DNA of 64,000 bases from Naegleria lovaniensis (taxonomy: Eukaryota > Heterolobosea > Eutetramitea > Acrasida > Naegleriidae), in the NCBI RefSeq assembly GCF_003324165.1, contig NW_025407824.1, positions 434,001-498,000 of the forward strand, written 5' to 3'. This document shows positions 22,232 to 32,142 of this stretch, piece by piece (position 1 is the first letter of the stretch; each line of letters begins with the position of its first letter). The position numbers and the translations under genes were made by a program. The notes beneath the pieces are model-generated. The model searched no databases, had not been told where the DNA came from, and was given only the letters and a program-made list of their open reading frames with translations.

Positions 22232-23473
22232 ATGTCTTCTTCAAATAACCATAACAACAGTGAAATGAACCTTGATCAAACATCTTCTCAAGCATCGTCA
22301 TCACAGTCCTCTTCATCATCCTCGCTGATCCGATCAACCCTACTAGAATATCTCACTGATCCGCAATTATCACAGAATTCAGAATTGAAAACCAGATTGC
22401 GACAGGGTAAGCCTCAAGCTCTTCTTGTCTTGTTGCTTCATTTCCTCATGTTGAAGCATGGTTTTCGATGTGTGGGCTTGCTGGAAACTGATCCGAACAC
22501 TGAATTGCCAGAAGGACATATTTTACCTCCTGAAGGTTTTGATCACAATCCTGAAATGTTCTCTCTCAAATATAAACATGCCCAGAGAACATTTACCTTC
22601 TCTTTGAAAGTATTGATGATGGGGCCATCTAAATTATTGATTTTTGCAACAACGTTATTGTTCCCAAATTTAGACATTACTGATAACAGCAATATTAATA
22701 TGAGTCAATATGCAAAACAACAAGAACAGGAAGAAGTTTATCAATTGGAATTGAATAACTTGTTTGATTTTATTGATAGAGAGAAGTTATCAACTAGTAC
22801 TGACAATGATTTGGACTTTGTATCAATTTACAAGAATTTGCAAGATTTAGAATTTAGATTCAAGACAGCCATTCAAAACAAGTTAGTTCCAAAGGAAGGA
22901 TATGAAAGTGGTAGTAGTAGCAGTGCCACTAGCAGCAGCTCTCAACCATCCTCCACCATTTCTGTTGAAAGACCTAGTGTAGGAGGTACATATCCAAGAT
23001 CACTTCTTGAGGATGATTATGACGATATTGGACATGATCCTCTTCGAATTGGTCCTCCAGTTCGTTCTGGATATGTCCAACCGCCTCTTGGTCACCCTTA
23101 TCGTGTTGGAGATCAAGATCTGTACCCAGATCTTGGAGGGCTTCCACAACCTTTTCCAAGAGGAGGTGGCCTTCCTTTCGGTGGTGGAATTGGAGGAGGT
23201 GGCAGTATGGTAGGTCCCAATAATCCAATGTTTGGAGGACGTGGTGGTAATAGACCATTGATGCCTGGTGCTGGTAATCCGTTTGTACCACCAGGTGCGA
23301 GATTTGACCCTATCTATCCAAATGCACCACTTGGTGGTGGAGGTAGAGGGACTGGAGGAGTAGGGGGTGGAGGTAGAGGAAGCGGAAACGTTGGAGGAGA
23401 ACCAAATCCAGACCATCATCGACCTCCAAGGGATTTAGACGATGATGATTTTCATTCCCACTTTTACATGTAA
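22232..23473 (+). CDS. PSMF1: PI31-like proteasome regulator (PSMF1 family)
   Basis: A single exon of 413 residues. The N-terminal part (about 30-215) matches the PI31 FP-type domain: LLVLLLHFLMLKHGFRCVGL, then EMFSLKYKH and FSLKVLMMGPSKLLIFAT. The C-terminal third is Gly/Pro-rich as in PI31, with PLRIGPPVRSGY, DLYPDLGG, VPPGARFDPIYP and EPNPDHHRPP. The final residues FYM form an HbYX motif (hydrophobic-Tyr-any), the element by which proteasome activators dock into alpha-ring pockets. PI31 acts on 20S proteasome activity, assembly or transport. The Ser-rich N-terminus and a Ser tract near 230 look disordered. It converges with the K+ channel gene, with only 28 bases between the stop codons. 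Confidence 0.88.
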   Translation: MSSSNNHNNSEMNLDQTSSQASSSQSSSSSSLIRSTLLEYLTDPQLSQNSELKTRLRQGKPQALLVLLLHFLMLKHGFRCVGLLETDPNTELPEGHILPPEGFDHNPEMFSLKYKHAQRTFTFSLKVLMMGPSKLLIFATTLLFPNLDITDNSNINMSQYAKQQEQEEVYQLELNNLFDFIDREKLSTSTDNDLDFVSIYKNLQDLEFRFKTAIQNKLVPKEGYESGSSSSATSSSSQPSSTISVERPSVGGTYPRSLLEDDYDDIGHDPLRIGPPVRSGYVQPPLGHPYRVGDQDLYPDLGGLPQPFPRGGGLPFGGGIGGGGSMVGPNNPMFGGRGGNRPLMPGAGNPFVPPGARFDPIYPNAPLGGGGRGTGGVGGGGRGSGNVGGEPNPDHHRPPRDLDDDDFHSHFYM

Positions 23474-23501
23474 ATATTCACAATCTCAATAAATCAGTCC
23501 A

Positions 23502-25343
23502 CTACAGATACTTATTTGTCAACTTGTCTTTGATCATGTTGATGGAGCCTTTTCCCTCTTTTATCAAGTTGATACCTCCTGCACCACCAGATTTGATCAT
23601 TTGTAGTCCACCTTTTCCTCCTTCTTTGAGAAAATTCAATCCTCCAGTTCCTCCTTGCTTGAGTTTGTTGAACCCTCCCTTGCCACCTTCTTTCAACAAA
23701 TTAAGACCACCTTTACCACCTTTTTTAAGGAACTGTAGTCCATGAGACATTGTTTCTTTTTGCTTGTTCATGATATTTCCCAGTTGTTTCATGGCTGCCT
23801 TTTCCTGTAAATCTTTAAATTCTAAAAATGTCTTTTTTTGAGCTTTTTTGAATTGAGAAATGACTGATTCCTGAATAGATTTACCAACTAAACCTAGCAA
23901 AATACCCAACAATCCCAATCCTATGAGAGCAAAGCATCCAAATAATACTTTTCCTCCCACAGTTTTTGGATATAAATCTCCAAACCCAACTGTTGATAAT
24001 GTAATAAAAGAATAGTAAAAGGCATCGTAATATTCCCATCCTTCCAAATAGCTAAATATTGCTGCAACCGCTACTACATAAGCACCCAGCAGTAAAATGA
24101 TATTAATAATTTGTGTGACACCTCTGTTAAAAAACGAGTATAATCTCTTCTCAAATCTAGTTAGCTCTGGATTGGTAATCATTTCCTTAGAACCTTTCAG
24201 AGAGGACTTTAAATCTCGATTCTTGCAACAACCGCAACATAATGCAAGAGATCTTTTCACATAAAGTAACACTACAAAACCTCCAGCACCAAAAGAATTC
24301 ATAATCGCTCCTCCAACAAATGAAATCCATAAACCCATCAGAGCAATTCCTAAAAATCCAACAAAAACGACATAAAGCTTTCCGCCAATAGTCGAAGGAG
24401 TCATATCGCCATATCCAATCGTAGTAAGAGTGACAATTGTGAAATACACTGAATTTCCATAATTCCACCGAAAGGTAATATTTGAATTAAAGGGATCGAT
24501 GGGTGTGGTTATATTATGCTGTTCCATGTATATTTGTAATTCATTGGATTGCTCAATAAACATTATACCAATAGAGCCAATGAGAATGACACTCATCATT
24601 GCCATAAAAGAGAGAACAATTTTGAAAATGTCAATAGTTACTTGCTTAACACTTGGTTTTTGGATGAATTCCTTCGTAATGTCACCCATTAATTTATCCG
24701 AAAAATTATTAAATAATTTAACAAGTGATTTTTCTTCTGAATCTTCAGTTATTGATGTTAGTTCAATATCTGTCTCCGAATTGACATTATCACCAGGATG
24801 TATTTCATTTTCCATGGCTAGAACATTATCCTGAATTTCATTTCCATCATTTTCCTCTCCACTCAATAAATCACTATAAACGATCATAAATTCAGCCATC
24901 TTATCACACACTCGGAAAGTGGACTGTGTTTGAATATTGTTATTTAAAATTACTTCCACGATGTTTGGATGGAATGCTTTTTCAAGAGATTCCCAAGAAA
25001 GTAATCGGGTGCTGTCACTTGCCAACTCTGTATGTTGTTGTTGTCGAGCATTTTCATCAGGTGTGTCTTCTTTTCTGCCACTGTCATCAACAACCACAGA
25101 TGGTTGTTCGTCAATGAGATACGGTAATGAAATGTAAAAATTCTTTTCAAAATCCTTCTTTGGATGAAAGGTTTTGCAAACCAAACAATCAGAAAATTCT
25201 TCTTCCGAAGATGGCTCCGATGTTTGTGATGAATGATGTATGTCCACAATGTTGGCTTGTTGAGTATGAGGAGAGGATGACAATTCATGGTCGTGTCTTG
25301 TTTCAATGTTGTTTGAAATTGACTCATGGTTTGTGTGAAGCAT
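23502..25343 (-). CDS. Two-pore-domain potassium channel with glycine-rich repeat tail
   Basis: A single exon of 613 residues with the 4-TM, two-P-loop layout of TWIK/TPK channels. About 240 acidic, hydrophilic residues precede TM1 (VLSFMAMMSVILIGSIGIMF). The extracellular loop has two NIT glycosylation sites. The first filter is TTIGYGD (about 310) and the second TVGFGD (about 451-456), each followed by a hydrophobic helix. The cytosolic tail is Lys-rich, then residues 538-600 repeat a 12-residue unit (GGKGGLNLLKEG) about five times. The channel should carry K+ leak current at the plasma or vacuolar membrane. No EF hands are visible, unlike many plant TPKs. The repeat tail has no known counterpart to my knowledge. 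Confidence 0.9.
   Translation of the reverse strand: MLHTNHESISNNIETRHDHELSSSPHTQQANIVDIHHSSQTSEPSSEEEFSDCLVCKTFHPKKDFEKNFYISLPYLIDEQPSVVVDDSGRKEDTPDENARQQQHTELASDSTRLLSWESLEKAFHPNIVEVILNNNIQTQSTFRVCDKMAEFMIVYSDLLSGEENDGNEIQDNVLAMENEIHPGDNVNSETDIELTSITEDSEEKSLVKLFNNFSDKLMGDITKEFIQKPSVKQVTIDIFKIVLSFMAMMSVILIGSIGIMFIEQSNELQIYMEQHNITTPIDPFNSNITFRWNYGNSVYFTIVTLTTIGYGDMTPSTIGGKLYVVFVGFLGIALMGLWISFVGGAIMNSFGAGGFVVLLYVKRSLALCCGCCKNRDLKSSLKGSKEMITNPELTRFEKRLYSFFNRGVTQIINIILLLGAYVVAVAAIFSYLEGWEYYDAFYYSFITLSTVGFGDLYPKTVGGKVLFGCFALIGLGLLGILLGLVGKSIQESVISQFKKAQKKTFLEFKDLQEKAAMKQLGNIMNKQKETMSHGLQFLKKGGKGGLNLLKEGGKGGFNKLKQGGTGGLNFLKEGGKGGLQMIKSGGAGGINLIKEGKGSINMIKDKLTNKYL
23505..23732 (-). repeat. In-gene tandem 36-base repeats encoding GGxGGxxxxKxx units
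   Basis: About five to six degenerate copies of a 36-base unit encode GGKGGLNLLKEG, GGKGGFNKLKQG, GGTGGLNFLKEG, GGKGGLQMIKSG and GGAGGINLIKEG at the channel C-terminus. Pairwise differences are mostly in codon choice or conservative, so selection on the protein repeat is likely. Confidence 0.85.
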
Positions 25344-25548
25344 TTTGTTCTTTGCGAACTTGAAAAGTTGTTGATGATGCCTGATATATTTCTAAGAAGG
25401 ATGGACCCATTCCAAAATAAAAAGTGTTAAGGTGGATACAAAGAAAATGAGAATCGTTGTACCTGCCTATCTTTTGACTCTCTTGATTTCTTGTTGATTT
25501 ACGCAAAGTCATCACTTGACCTTGGTAACTTTCCAATTTTTTCAAGAA

Positions 25549-25558
25549 GCCGCCAAAG
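25549..25558 (-). promoter_or_regulatory. E2F-like CTTTGGCGGC element upstream of the haspin-like gene
   Basis: Read on the minus strand, this is CTTTGGCGGC, the E2F form TTTGGCGG. It lies 35 bases upstream of the haspin-like ATG at 25593, in the divergent space shared with the K+ channel. Function is inferred. Confidence 0.3.
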
Positions 25559-25592
25559 TTAGCCGTTGTTAATTTTCAAAACGATAAAGAAA

Positions 25593-27101
25593 ATGAAACG
25601 AACAAGAGCACAGACTCGCTCATCATCAACCTCTCAAAGTGATGAAAGCAAACATTCGGAGGCTTTTAACAATGATCATCCAATGACACGACAACAACAC
25701 AAAAAACCAAAAGCACCATCCAACAAGAATTCCATCTTGCTACGAACCCCAAGCAAAACCTTCAAAGATGAAGTCAAACGAAAGAAACTGGCCGTGAAAG
25801 AGAAGAACATCATGTCTGGCAAGTTCGGAAGTGTTGTGATCTTATCCAAAGATCAAGAATCAACAGCAAATGATGGAGAACGAACACCAACACCAAGAAC
25901 ACCCCTCAAAAACATTGATCCCAATATTCTCTTCTCTCCTCCTGCCATTCAGTTGAACACAGCCAACACAAAAAACAACACAAACCACAGTGAAAATGCT
26001 CCTCCTTTCTTTTCTCCCTATCTCAAAACACCCAATATGGCTGTAAAGAGTCAACAAATGGTGCGGAAAGCAGAAAATTCCACTCCCATTCGAGAATTCA
26101 AAATTCAAAAAGAACTCACCAAGATGCGTGTTGGTAAATTGAATTTATTTCCTAATGTGTTCAGTTCCTTTGCAAGTACAACAAGTCCAGAGGAAGATAT
26201 TGACTCTTCTCACGAAGAATCATGCCAACCCAAACAAAAGAAGAGAAAGAATTCATCATCTTCGCTCTATCACTATTTTAACATTGTGATGGAAAAGTGT
26301 GATGGTGGACTTGTAGATCTTGTACATCAGTCCTATTCTTCTTCATCTGGTTGCAAAATTCCGCTCTCAGTAGCGAAGGCCATCTCATTCCAATTATTAT
26401 TTGCACTGTCGATTGCTGAAGAAATTGGGTTTCAGCACAATGACATGCATGAAAGAAATGTTCTTTACAAAAAGCTTCCTATCACAACTCCTCTAAAGAA
26501 AGGTATTGCTTTTTATGATCAAATCGATGATTGTGATTATGTATGGTTGGTAGAGTGTGATTTTGTTTTGAAAATTGCTGATTATGGATTGAGCAGAATA
26601 CGAAGCGATGACGGAGAGGAGATTGAAAGTGGAAATGTCTTTCATTCTGAAGCCTTTAATAATGATTTGGAGAGAGTAAAGGAAATTCTTTCCAAGAGAA
26701 TCAAGCTTGATACTGATACTAAAAGCAAAGATTCAAAACTCTTCTCAGATCTCAAGAGAAGCATTAAGGTTGGAGTTTCTGCCAAATCACTTTTGCTCCA
26801 CGAATTCTTTGATGACATTCGAAAGGAGGTGAGCCAAGACGGTTCGTTGGAAGGAATCGATGAATCTTATCACCAATATTTTGGAGCCAAACATCCAAAA
26901 CGCAAACAACAAATGAACATGATCAAATCCATGAGGTTGTCACCTTCCAAACCACCATTACCACATCATGAAGCACCTCCTTCACCCCTCATTGAATTGA
27001 ATACTAGCTCAATGAGTGTTCTTGGAGAGAGTGAGGAAGAAATGGTTCCTGTTAGAACGCGACGAGCCTTCAAACGAAGAGAGATGGCCACCAACAAATA
27101 A
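25593..27101 (+). CDS. Haspin-like protein kinase, C-lobe only, divergent
   Basis: A single exon of 502 residues. The first 225 are basic and Ser/Thr/Pro-rich, with several TPxxP-like sites. From about 228 there is a kinase C-lobe resembling haspin: hinge FNIVMEKCDGGLVDL, helix AKAISFQLLFALSIAEE, catalytic loop HNDMHERNVLYK (HRD written HND, catalytic Asp and Asn present), and the metal loop IADYGLSRI where haspin has DYT. No Gly-rich loop or VAIK-type lysine is recognisable in the normal position. MSGKFGSVVIL near 72 is the only glycine-loop-like string. It may therefore be a pseudokinase or use a cryptic N-lobe. Haspin phosphorylates histone H3 Thr3 in mitosis. The ATG at 25593 is the first and follows AAAGAAA. 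Confidence 0.65.
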   Translation: MKRTRAQTRSSSTSQSDESKHSEAFNNDHPMTRQQHKKPKAPSNKNSILLRTPSKTFKDEVKRKKLAVKEKNIMSGKFGSVVILSKDQESTANDGERTPTPRTPLKNIDPNILFSPPAIQLNTANTKNNTNHSENAPPFFSPYLKTPNMAVKSQQMVRKAENSTPIREFKIQKELTKMRVGKLNLFPNVFSSFASTTSPEEDIDSSHEESCQPKQKKRKNSSSSLYHYFNIVMEKCDGGLVDLVHQSYSSSSGCKIPLSVAKAISFQLLFALSIAEEIGFQHNDMHERNVLYKKLPITTPLKKGIAFYDQIDDCDYVWLVECDFVLKIADYGLSRIRSDDGEEIESGNVFHSEAFNNDLERVKEILSKRIKLDTDTKSKDSKLFSDLKRSIKVGVSAKSLLLHEFFDDIRKEVSQDGSLEGIDESYHQYFGAKHPKRKQQMNMIKSMRLSPSKPPLPHHEAPPSPLIELNTSSMSVLGESEEEMVPVRTRRAFKRREMATNK

Positions 27102-27315
27102 ACTCAGAACAATTACACCAGCCTTGTGACTCTTGCATGAAATATCTGCAATGACGAAGGCAATCATTACAACTCAAATGTCTTTCACTCTTTAAAAAAA
27201 ACGTTTCCTGTGTCTCAGCGCTCCTACTCAGACACACACTTAGATCTTTACCTCTCCTCTTCGTTCTGCAAAAAATCAAATCATACCATTGATCATTTTC
27301 TGTTGTGATCACAAT

Positions 27316-30300
27316 ATGGCTTCAACTACTGATCATTCCTTCATTGCTCTAGGACATGAAGATATTGAGAATTTGGCACTCAATCCAAAGGTTCATAAAT
27401 ATGCATCACTCCGTCCCAGTGTAGAAACTGAAAAACTCAAACAGCACTACAAGAGAAATATCCCATTGAACGTAAGTTTACAAAACACCATCATGATGAT
27501 CAAAATTTCAAAAATTTTATTTTGATGATGCATTGTTGATTCCAAACGACGATGATGGCTATTCGTCATGGATGCTCCTCGTCAAATGAATCTAATCATC
27601 CTACTTGCTTCAAATGTTATAGCCAAAACAATTGAAGGGAGATTTTAGAGATAACAAGCATTCTACTCTCACTGAGAGAGGCGCATTATTCGAGGCCAAT
27701 AGATGTTTGAAATGGTATGTACATGTGGCAAATTATTTTGAAAACAAATGCAAAACATACATGATGTAACTCTTATTCTGAAACATTGGTATCTAATCCT
27801 ATATGATGGTGATGAAATAATGATCATCATCTCACACCGCTGCGGTTCATTTTATCGTCAACTCGTCATTTTCAAATTTGGAAACTGTTGAACCCTGCCG
27901 TCATTTGCACATGTGAAATTTTTCACACATACTTCCTTCTGTATAAATTGTTTTACAGTGCTGATGCACCATGCCAATCATCATGCCCAACATCTCTTGA
28001 TATCAAGGGATTTATCAGTTGTATTTCTACCGGAAATTATTACGGAGCTGCTAAAATGATTTTTAGTGATAATCCATTGGGTCTTTCATGTGGTATGGTT
28101 TGTCCTGTGAGTAATTTGTGTGCAGGAAGTTGTAATTTGGCAGCCACGGAAGAAGGCCCAATTAACATCAAGTAAGTCTTGATAATTCTTGTTTGCATTT
28201 CACTCATCTTTAATGCACAACTTTAAAAACATTTTTCATCAAACAGTGGCTTGCAAGCTTTTGCCACTGATGTTTTCAGAAAGATGAAATTGAAGCAAAT
28301 TAGAGATCCTCAAGCTCCTGCTCTCGAATCCTTGCCAAAATCTTATCAAACTAAAATTGCACTTGTTGGCGCTGGTCCTGCAAGCATTTCGTGTGCTACG
28401 TTTTTAGCAAGAATGGGCTACCAAAATATTACCATCTTTGAGAAGAATGCATATGCTGGTGGCTTGAGCTCTTCTGAAATTCCACAGAACCGTCTTCCGT
28501 ATGAAGCAGTTGAATTTGAAATCAACTTGATGAAGGACTTGGGTGTCAAGGTTGAATACAACAAGGAATTAGGAAGAGATTTCACTGTTGAATCTCTCAA
28601 ACAGGATGGCTATGAAGTTATTTTCTTGGGTATTGGTCTTCCAGATCCAAACAAGGAAAGCATTTTTGATGGTCTCACTCCAGAACAAGGTTTCTATACC
28701 TCTAAGGATCTCTTGCCAGCAGTTATGGATGCTACAAAAGATGGTATGTGTGGATGTAAGGCTGGAACTAAGCCATTACCCAAATTGTACGGAAAGGTTG
28801 TCATTCTTGGTATTGGTGATACTGCTCTCGATGTGTATGGAAGTAGTATTAGATGCGGTGCTGACAGGGCAACTTTGGTGTTCCGTCGTGGTTTCAGTGA
28901 GATGAGATGTGTCGAGGAAGAATTTGAACCTGCCAAGAAGGAAAAGTGTGAATTGCTTCCAAATTGTTTGCCAAAACAAATAATTTTGAAGGATGGTAGA
29001 ATTTCTGCCATTGAACTGTACAAAACTGAAATTGATTCAAATGGAAAGGTCGTTATCGATGAAGATCAATTCATTAGACTCAAATGTGATTTTGTCGTTT
29101 CTGCTTTTGGTTGTACTCTCCACAGTGAAAATATCATCAAATCGTTGAGCCCAGTTGCTGTTAACTCGTATGGAAGAGTGAATGTCAATCATGCTACAAT
29201 GGAAACTTTGGTTAAAGGAATTTTTGCTGGAGGTGACCTTGTTGGTTCTGGTATGACTGTCGAGGCAAGCAATGATGGTAAAACAGCATCCTGGTACATT
29301 CACAAATATATTCAAGAAGAATTGCACAAGTGTACAAAACTTCCAGACGTTCCACAACTTCCAAAATTCTTTACAGAAATTGATAAGGTTGATTTATCTG
29401 TTGAGGTGTGTGGTGTGAAATTTGAGAATCCATATGGACTTGCTAGTGCTCCTCCATGTACTACTGCTGACATGATTGATCGTGCATTTGATGCTGGTTG
29501 GGGTTTCGCCGTAACCAAGACATTTGGTCTCGATAAGGATCTTGTCACTAACGTTTCTCCAAGAATTGTTCGTGGCTCATTGGCACCCAATAAGGGACCT
29601 CACCAATCTGCATTTTTGAACATTGAATTGATTTCTGAAAAGTCCGCTAGTTATTGGTGTACTGCTATCAGCGAATTGAAGCGAAAGCATCCAACAAAGG
29701 TTGTCATTGCATCCATTATGGCTGCTTTCAAGAAGGAAGATTGGCAATTCCTCGCCAAGAAATCTGAAGAAGCTGGAGCGGATATGATTGAATTGAATTT
29801 GAGTTGTCCACACGGTATGGGTGAACGATCCATGGGTTTAGCTTGTGGTCAAGATCCATATCTTGTATTGCACATTTGTAAATGGGTGAGAGCAGCAACC
29901 AAACTTCCATTCTTTGCAAAATTAACTCCAAACATTACTGATGTTGCTCAAATTGCTGAAGCTGCTAAGGAGGGTGGAGCTGATGGTGTTACCGCAACCA
30001 ACACTGTTTCTGGCTTAATGACTCTCAAGCCAGATGCTACTGCTTGGCCAGCCGTTGGTGCTAACAAGAGAACTACGTATGGAGGTGTGAGTGGTAATGC
30101 CATTCGACCAATTGCTCTCAAAGCAGTTTCCAAAGTTGCTAAAAAGTATCCTAAATTCCCAATTCTCGCTACTGGTGGTTGTGATTCAGCTGATGTTGCT
30201 CTTCAATTTATTCATGCTGGAGCTTCTGTTGTTCAAATTTGTTCATCCGTACAAAATCAAGATTTTACAGTCATTGAAGATTACATTAGTGGGCTCAAGG

Positions 30301-30920
30301 CTCTCATGTACATCAATGCTCATCCTGCATTCAAGGGATGGATTGGTCAATCTCCACCTGCTGAGAAACTAGAGAAACAACCTTCACTTGGTTTACCTAG
30401 ATTTGGACCCTATGAATTGAAGAGAAGAGAAATGACTGTCAAGACCATCTCTGAAAATGGAATTTTAACAGATCGTGCTGAAAGTACTGGAACTCCAAAA
30501 GAAATTGAACAAGTTATTAAGGTACCATCCATCAATTCAATCATTGGAAAGGCTGTTGAGAGAATTGGTGCTTGGGGAGAATTGGATCCAAAATTTGATC
30601 ATCATGTTATTGCCGTGGTTAATGACGACTTGTGTATTAACTGTGGTAAATGTTACATGACATGTAATGACAGTGGCTATCAAGCAATTAGTTTCGATAA
30701 GGATACTCACCTTCCAAAGGTTAGTGAAGAGGATTGTACTGGATGTACTTTGTGTCATTCCGTGTGTCCTGTCAATGATTGTATTGAAATGGTTCCAAGA
30801 AAGTCTCCATACATCTCAAAGAGAGGAATTACACCAGGAGAATTCTCTTCTGAAAATGTTTTGAAATTTGCAATGACCTTTGACTCTCAAGGATCTGTTG
30901 CTCATGACCTTCACGAATAA
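27316..30920 (+). CDS. DPYD: Dihydropyrimidine dehydrogenase (NADP+)
   Basis: Four exons (27316-27471, 27623-27714, 27959-28171, 28247-30920) give 1044 residues, close to the 1025 of the human enzyme. It reduces uracil and thymine, the first step of pyrimidine breakdown, in the cytosol. The N-terminal Fe-S cysteines are in [18 protein letters not shown] (across a splice) and [15 protein letters not shown]. The FAD site is [13 protein letters not shown] and the NADPH site [11 protein letters not shown]. The FMN barrel carries the active-site loop [18 protein letters not shown] with its catalytic Cys. Two C-terminal 4Fe-4S motifs are present, [11 protein letters not shown] and [12 protein letters not shown]. 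All domains appear complete. Its promoter lies in the roughly 215 bases behind the haspin-like gene. Confidence 0.96.
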
Positions 30921-31253
30921 AGAAGAAATTGAACTGTTATAATAGAATAGATATCCTCATTCAATTGGTTTCAACTACCTCAGATGTCTTCGTTCATACT
31001 ACTGCACCCAGTGACACAATTGGTTTCAACTACAGATGATTTCGTTACCCGCAGCTGTCAACAAAATAATTGAAACAAATTTCCCAAGAATCCGATTCTC
31101 TTTGTAAAATTGTGCGAAATTTCTCAGCGTCAGTTGTCAAAATAGCCAAGATCCTCGTTTGAAGATTCTTATTACCCACACTTTAAATTGACTGAAGACC
31201 AGTTACGCTTTAAATTGCATAACAACAACAAAAAAATCCCAACAAGAATCATC
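30921..31253. other. Intergenic region with a partial direct repeat
   Basis: These 333 bases hold the DPYD 3' end and the promoter of the small membrane-protein gene. A segment beginning CAATTGGTTTCAACTAC and continuing AGATG and TTCGTT occurs at about 30962-30995 and again at 31017-31047. The 13-mer AATTGGTTTCAAC also occurs at 19981-19993, before the BTB-WD40 gene. Confidence 0.5.
30962..31047. repeat. Two diverged direct copies, about 32 bases each
   Basis: Copies at about 30962-30995 and 31017-31047 share AATTGGTTTCAACTAC exactly, then AGATG followed closely by TTCGTT. This is a small duplication in non-coding sequence or a duplicated binding site. Confidence 0.5.
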
Positions 31254-31511
31254 ATGACTCAACCATACGTTTACAATCTTGCCAACAAGAAGCCAGGAAA
31301 GCAAGCTCTTCTCTTCGGTCTTTCATGTCTCTTCTCTGGTGGTTTAATTGCCGTCTACAAGAACGTCCTCGGTGGTCCTCCAGAAACTCACAAGAATTTG
31401 GATCAAGAAAATGTTCTCTACTACAGACCATTTGAAGAGAAACGTGATATTTACTTCTTCAATTGGGGACCACTCATGGGTCAAGCTGCTGGTCGTCCAA
31501 AGAAAGAGTAA
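31254..31511 (+). CDS. Small single-pass membrane protein, unrecognised
   Basis: An 85-residue single-exon protein. A short basic leader (NLANKKPGKQ) precedes one hydrophobic segment at about 18-38 (ALLFGLSCLFSGGLIAVYKN), followed by a charged C-terminal part (YYRPFEEKRDIYFFNWGP). Codon use resembles the well-expressed neighbours, which supports a real gene. Size, basic N-terminus and a single membrane span resemble accessory subunits of mitochondrial inner-membrane complexes, but no family is recognised and this is only a guess. The ATG at 31254 is the first in frame; the frame extends upstream without another ATG. Confidence 0.6.
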   Translation: MTQPYVYNLANKKPGKQALLFGLSCLFSGGLIAVYKNVLGGPPETHKNLDQENVLYYRPFEEKRDIYFFNWGPLMGQAAGRPKKE

Positions 31512-32142
31512 TAACAACAGCGCACTAGGACTCTTTTTCACACAAAATTTTGTTTTTAAAATGTCACCTGTGATTTTCGTTGACGTTGTCGACGATGAAT
31601 GTAACATGTCAAGTCAATACAAATGCCTTGACATGACAATGTTCTTTGAATAAATAGCATTTGTATTAATTATTTTCCATCATCATGTTTGACTCAAGCA
31701 GCTGTAGTATTAAGTGAATCGTCAACTTGGAAGTGTTGTCATCTTTGTGATTTTATTGGGATGCTTCTCAAATACGTATCGGGAATTTTATCATCGATAC
31801 ATACATGATCTGACCGTCAGTATGTTGATGATTGTCAATGAGCAAGATGGTATCAGATGCACTTCCGGGTCCTGCTGCTGACACAAGAAATTAGTGCCAA
31901 CCAATGAACACGCAGAGAGAAGAATCTCCCTTTAGGATAATGAGGTTTCGCGATTCTTTCCCGATTCGTTCAATCTAAGACAAATGACAGTATATATTGA
32001 TAAAGTTTCGTACAAAACTCGGGTCTTTGCGATAGTAAGAAAAGCGTTCTTTACACTTTCAATGACTTGAATGTTTTACAAAAGTTAGAAAAAGAAAACG
32101 GAAATTGTTTCACCAACGTCATGAAATGCCAAAAGTCAAAAA
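31512..32142. other. Intergenic region, nothing recognised
   Basis: 631 bases between the small membrane-protein gene and the secreted-protein gene. AATAAA at about 31650 probably ends the upstream transcript. No open frame with coding character, tRNA or clear repeat is seen. Confidence 0.5.
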
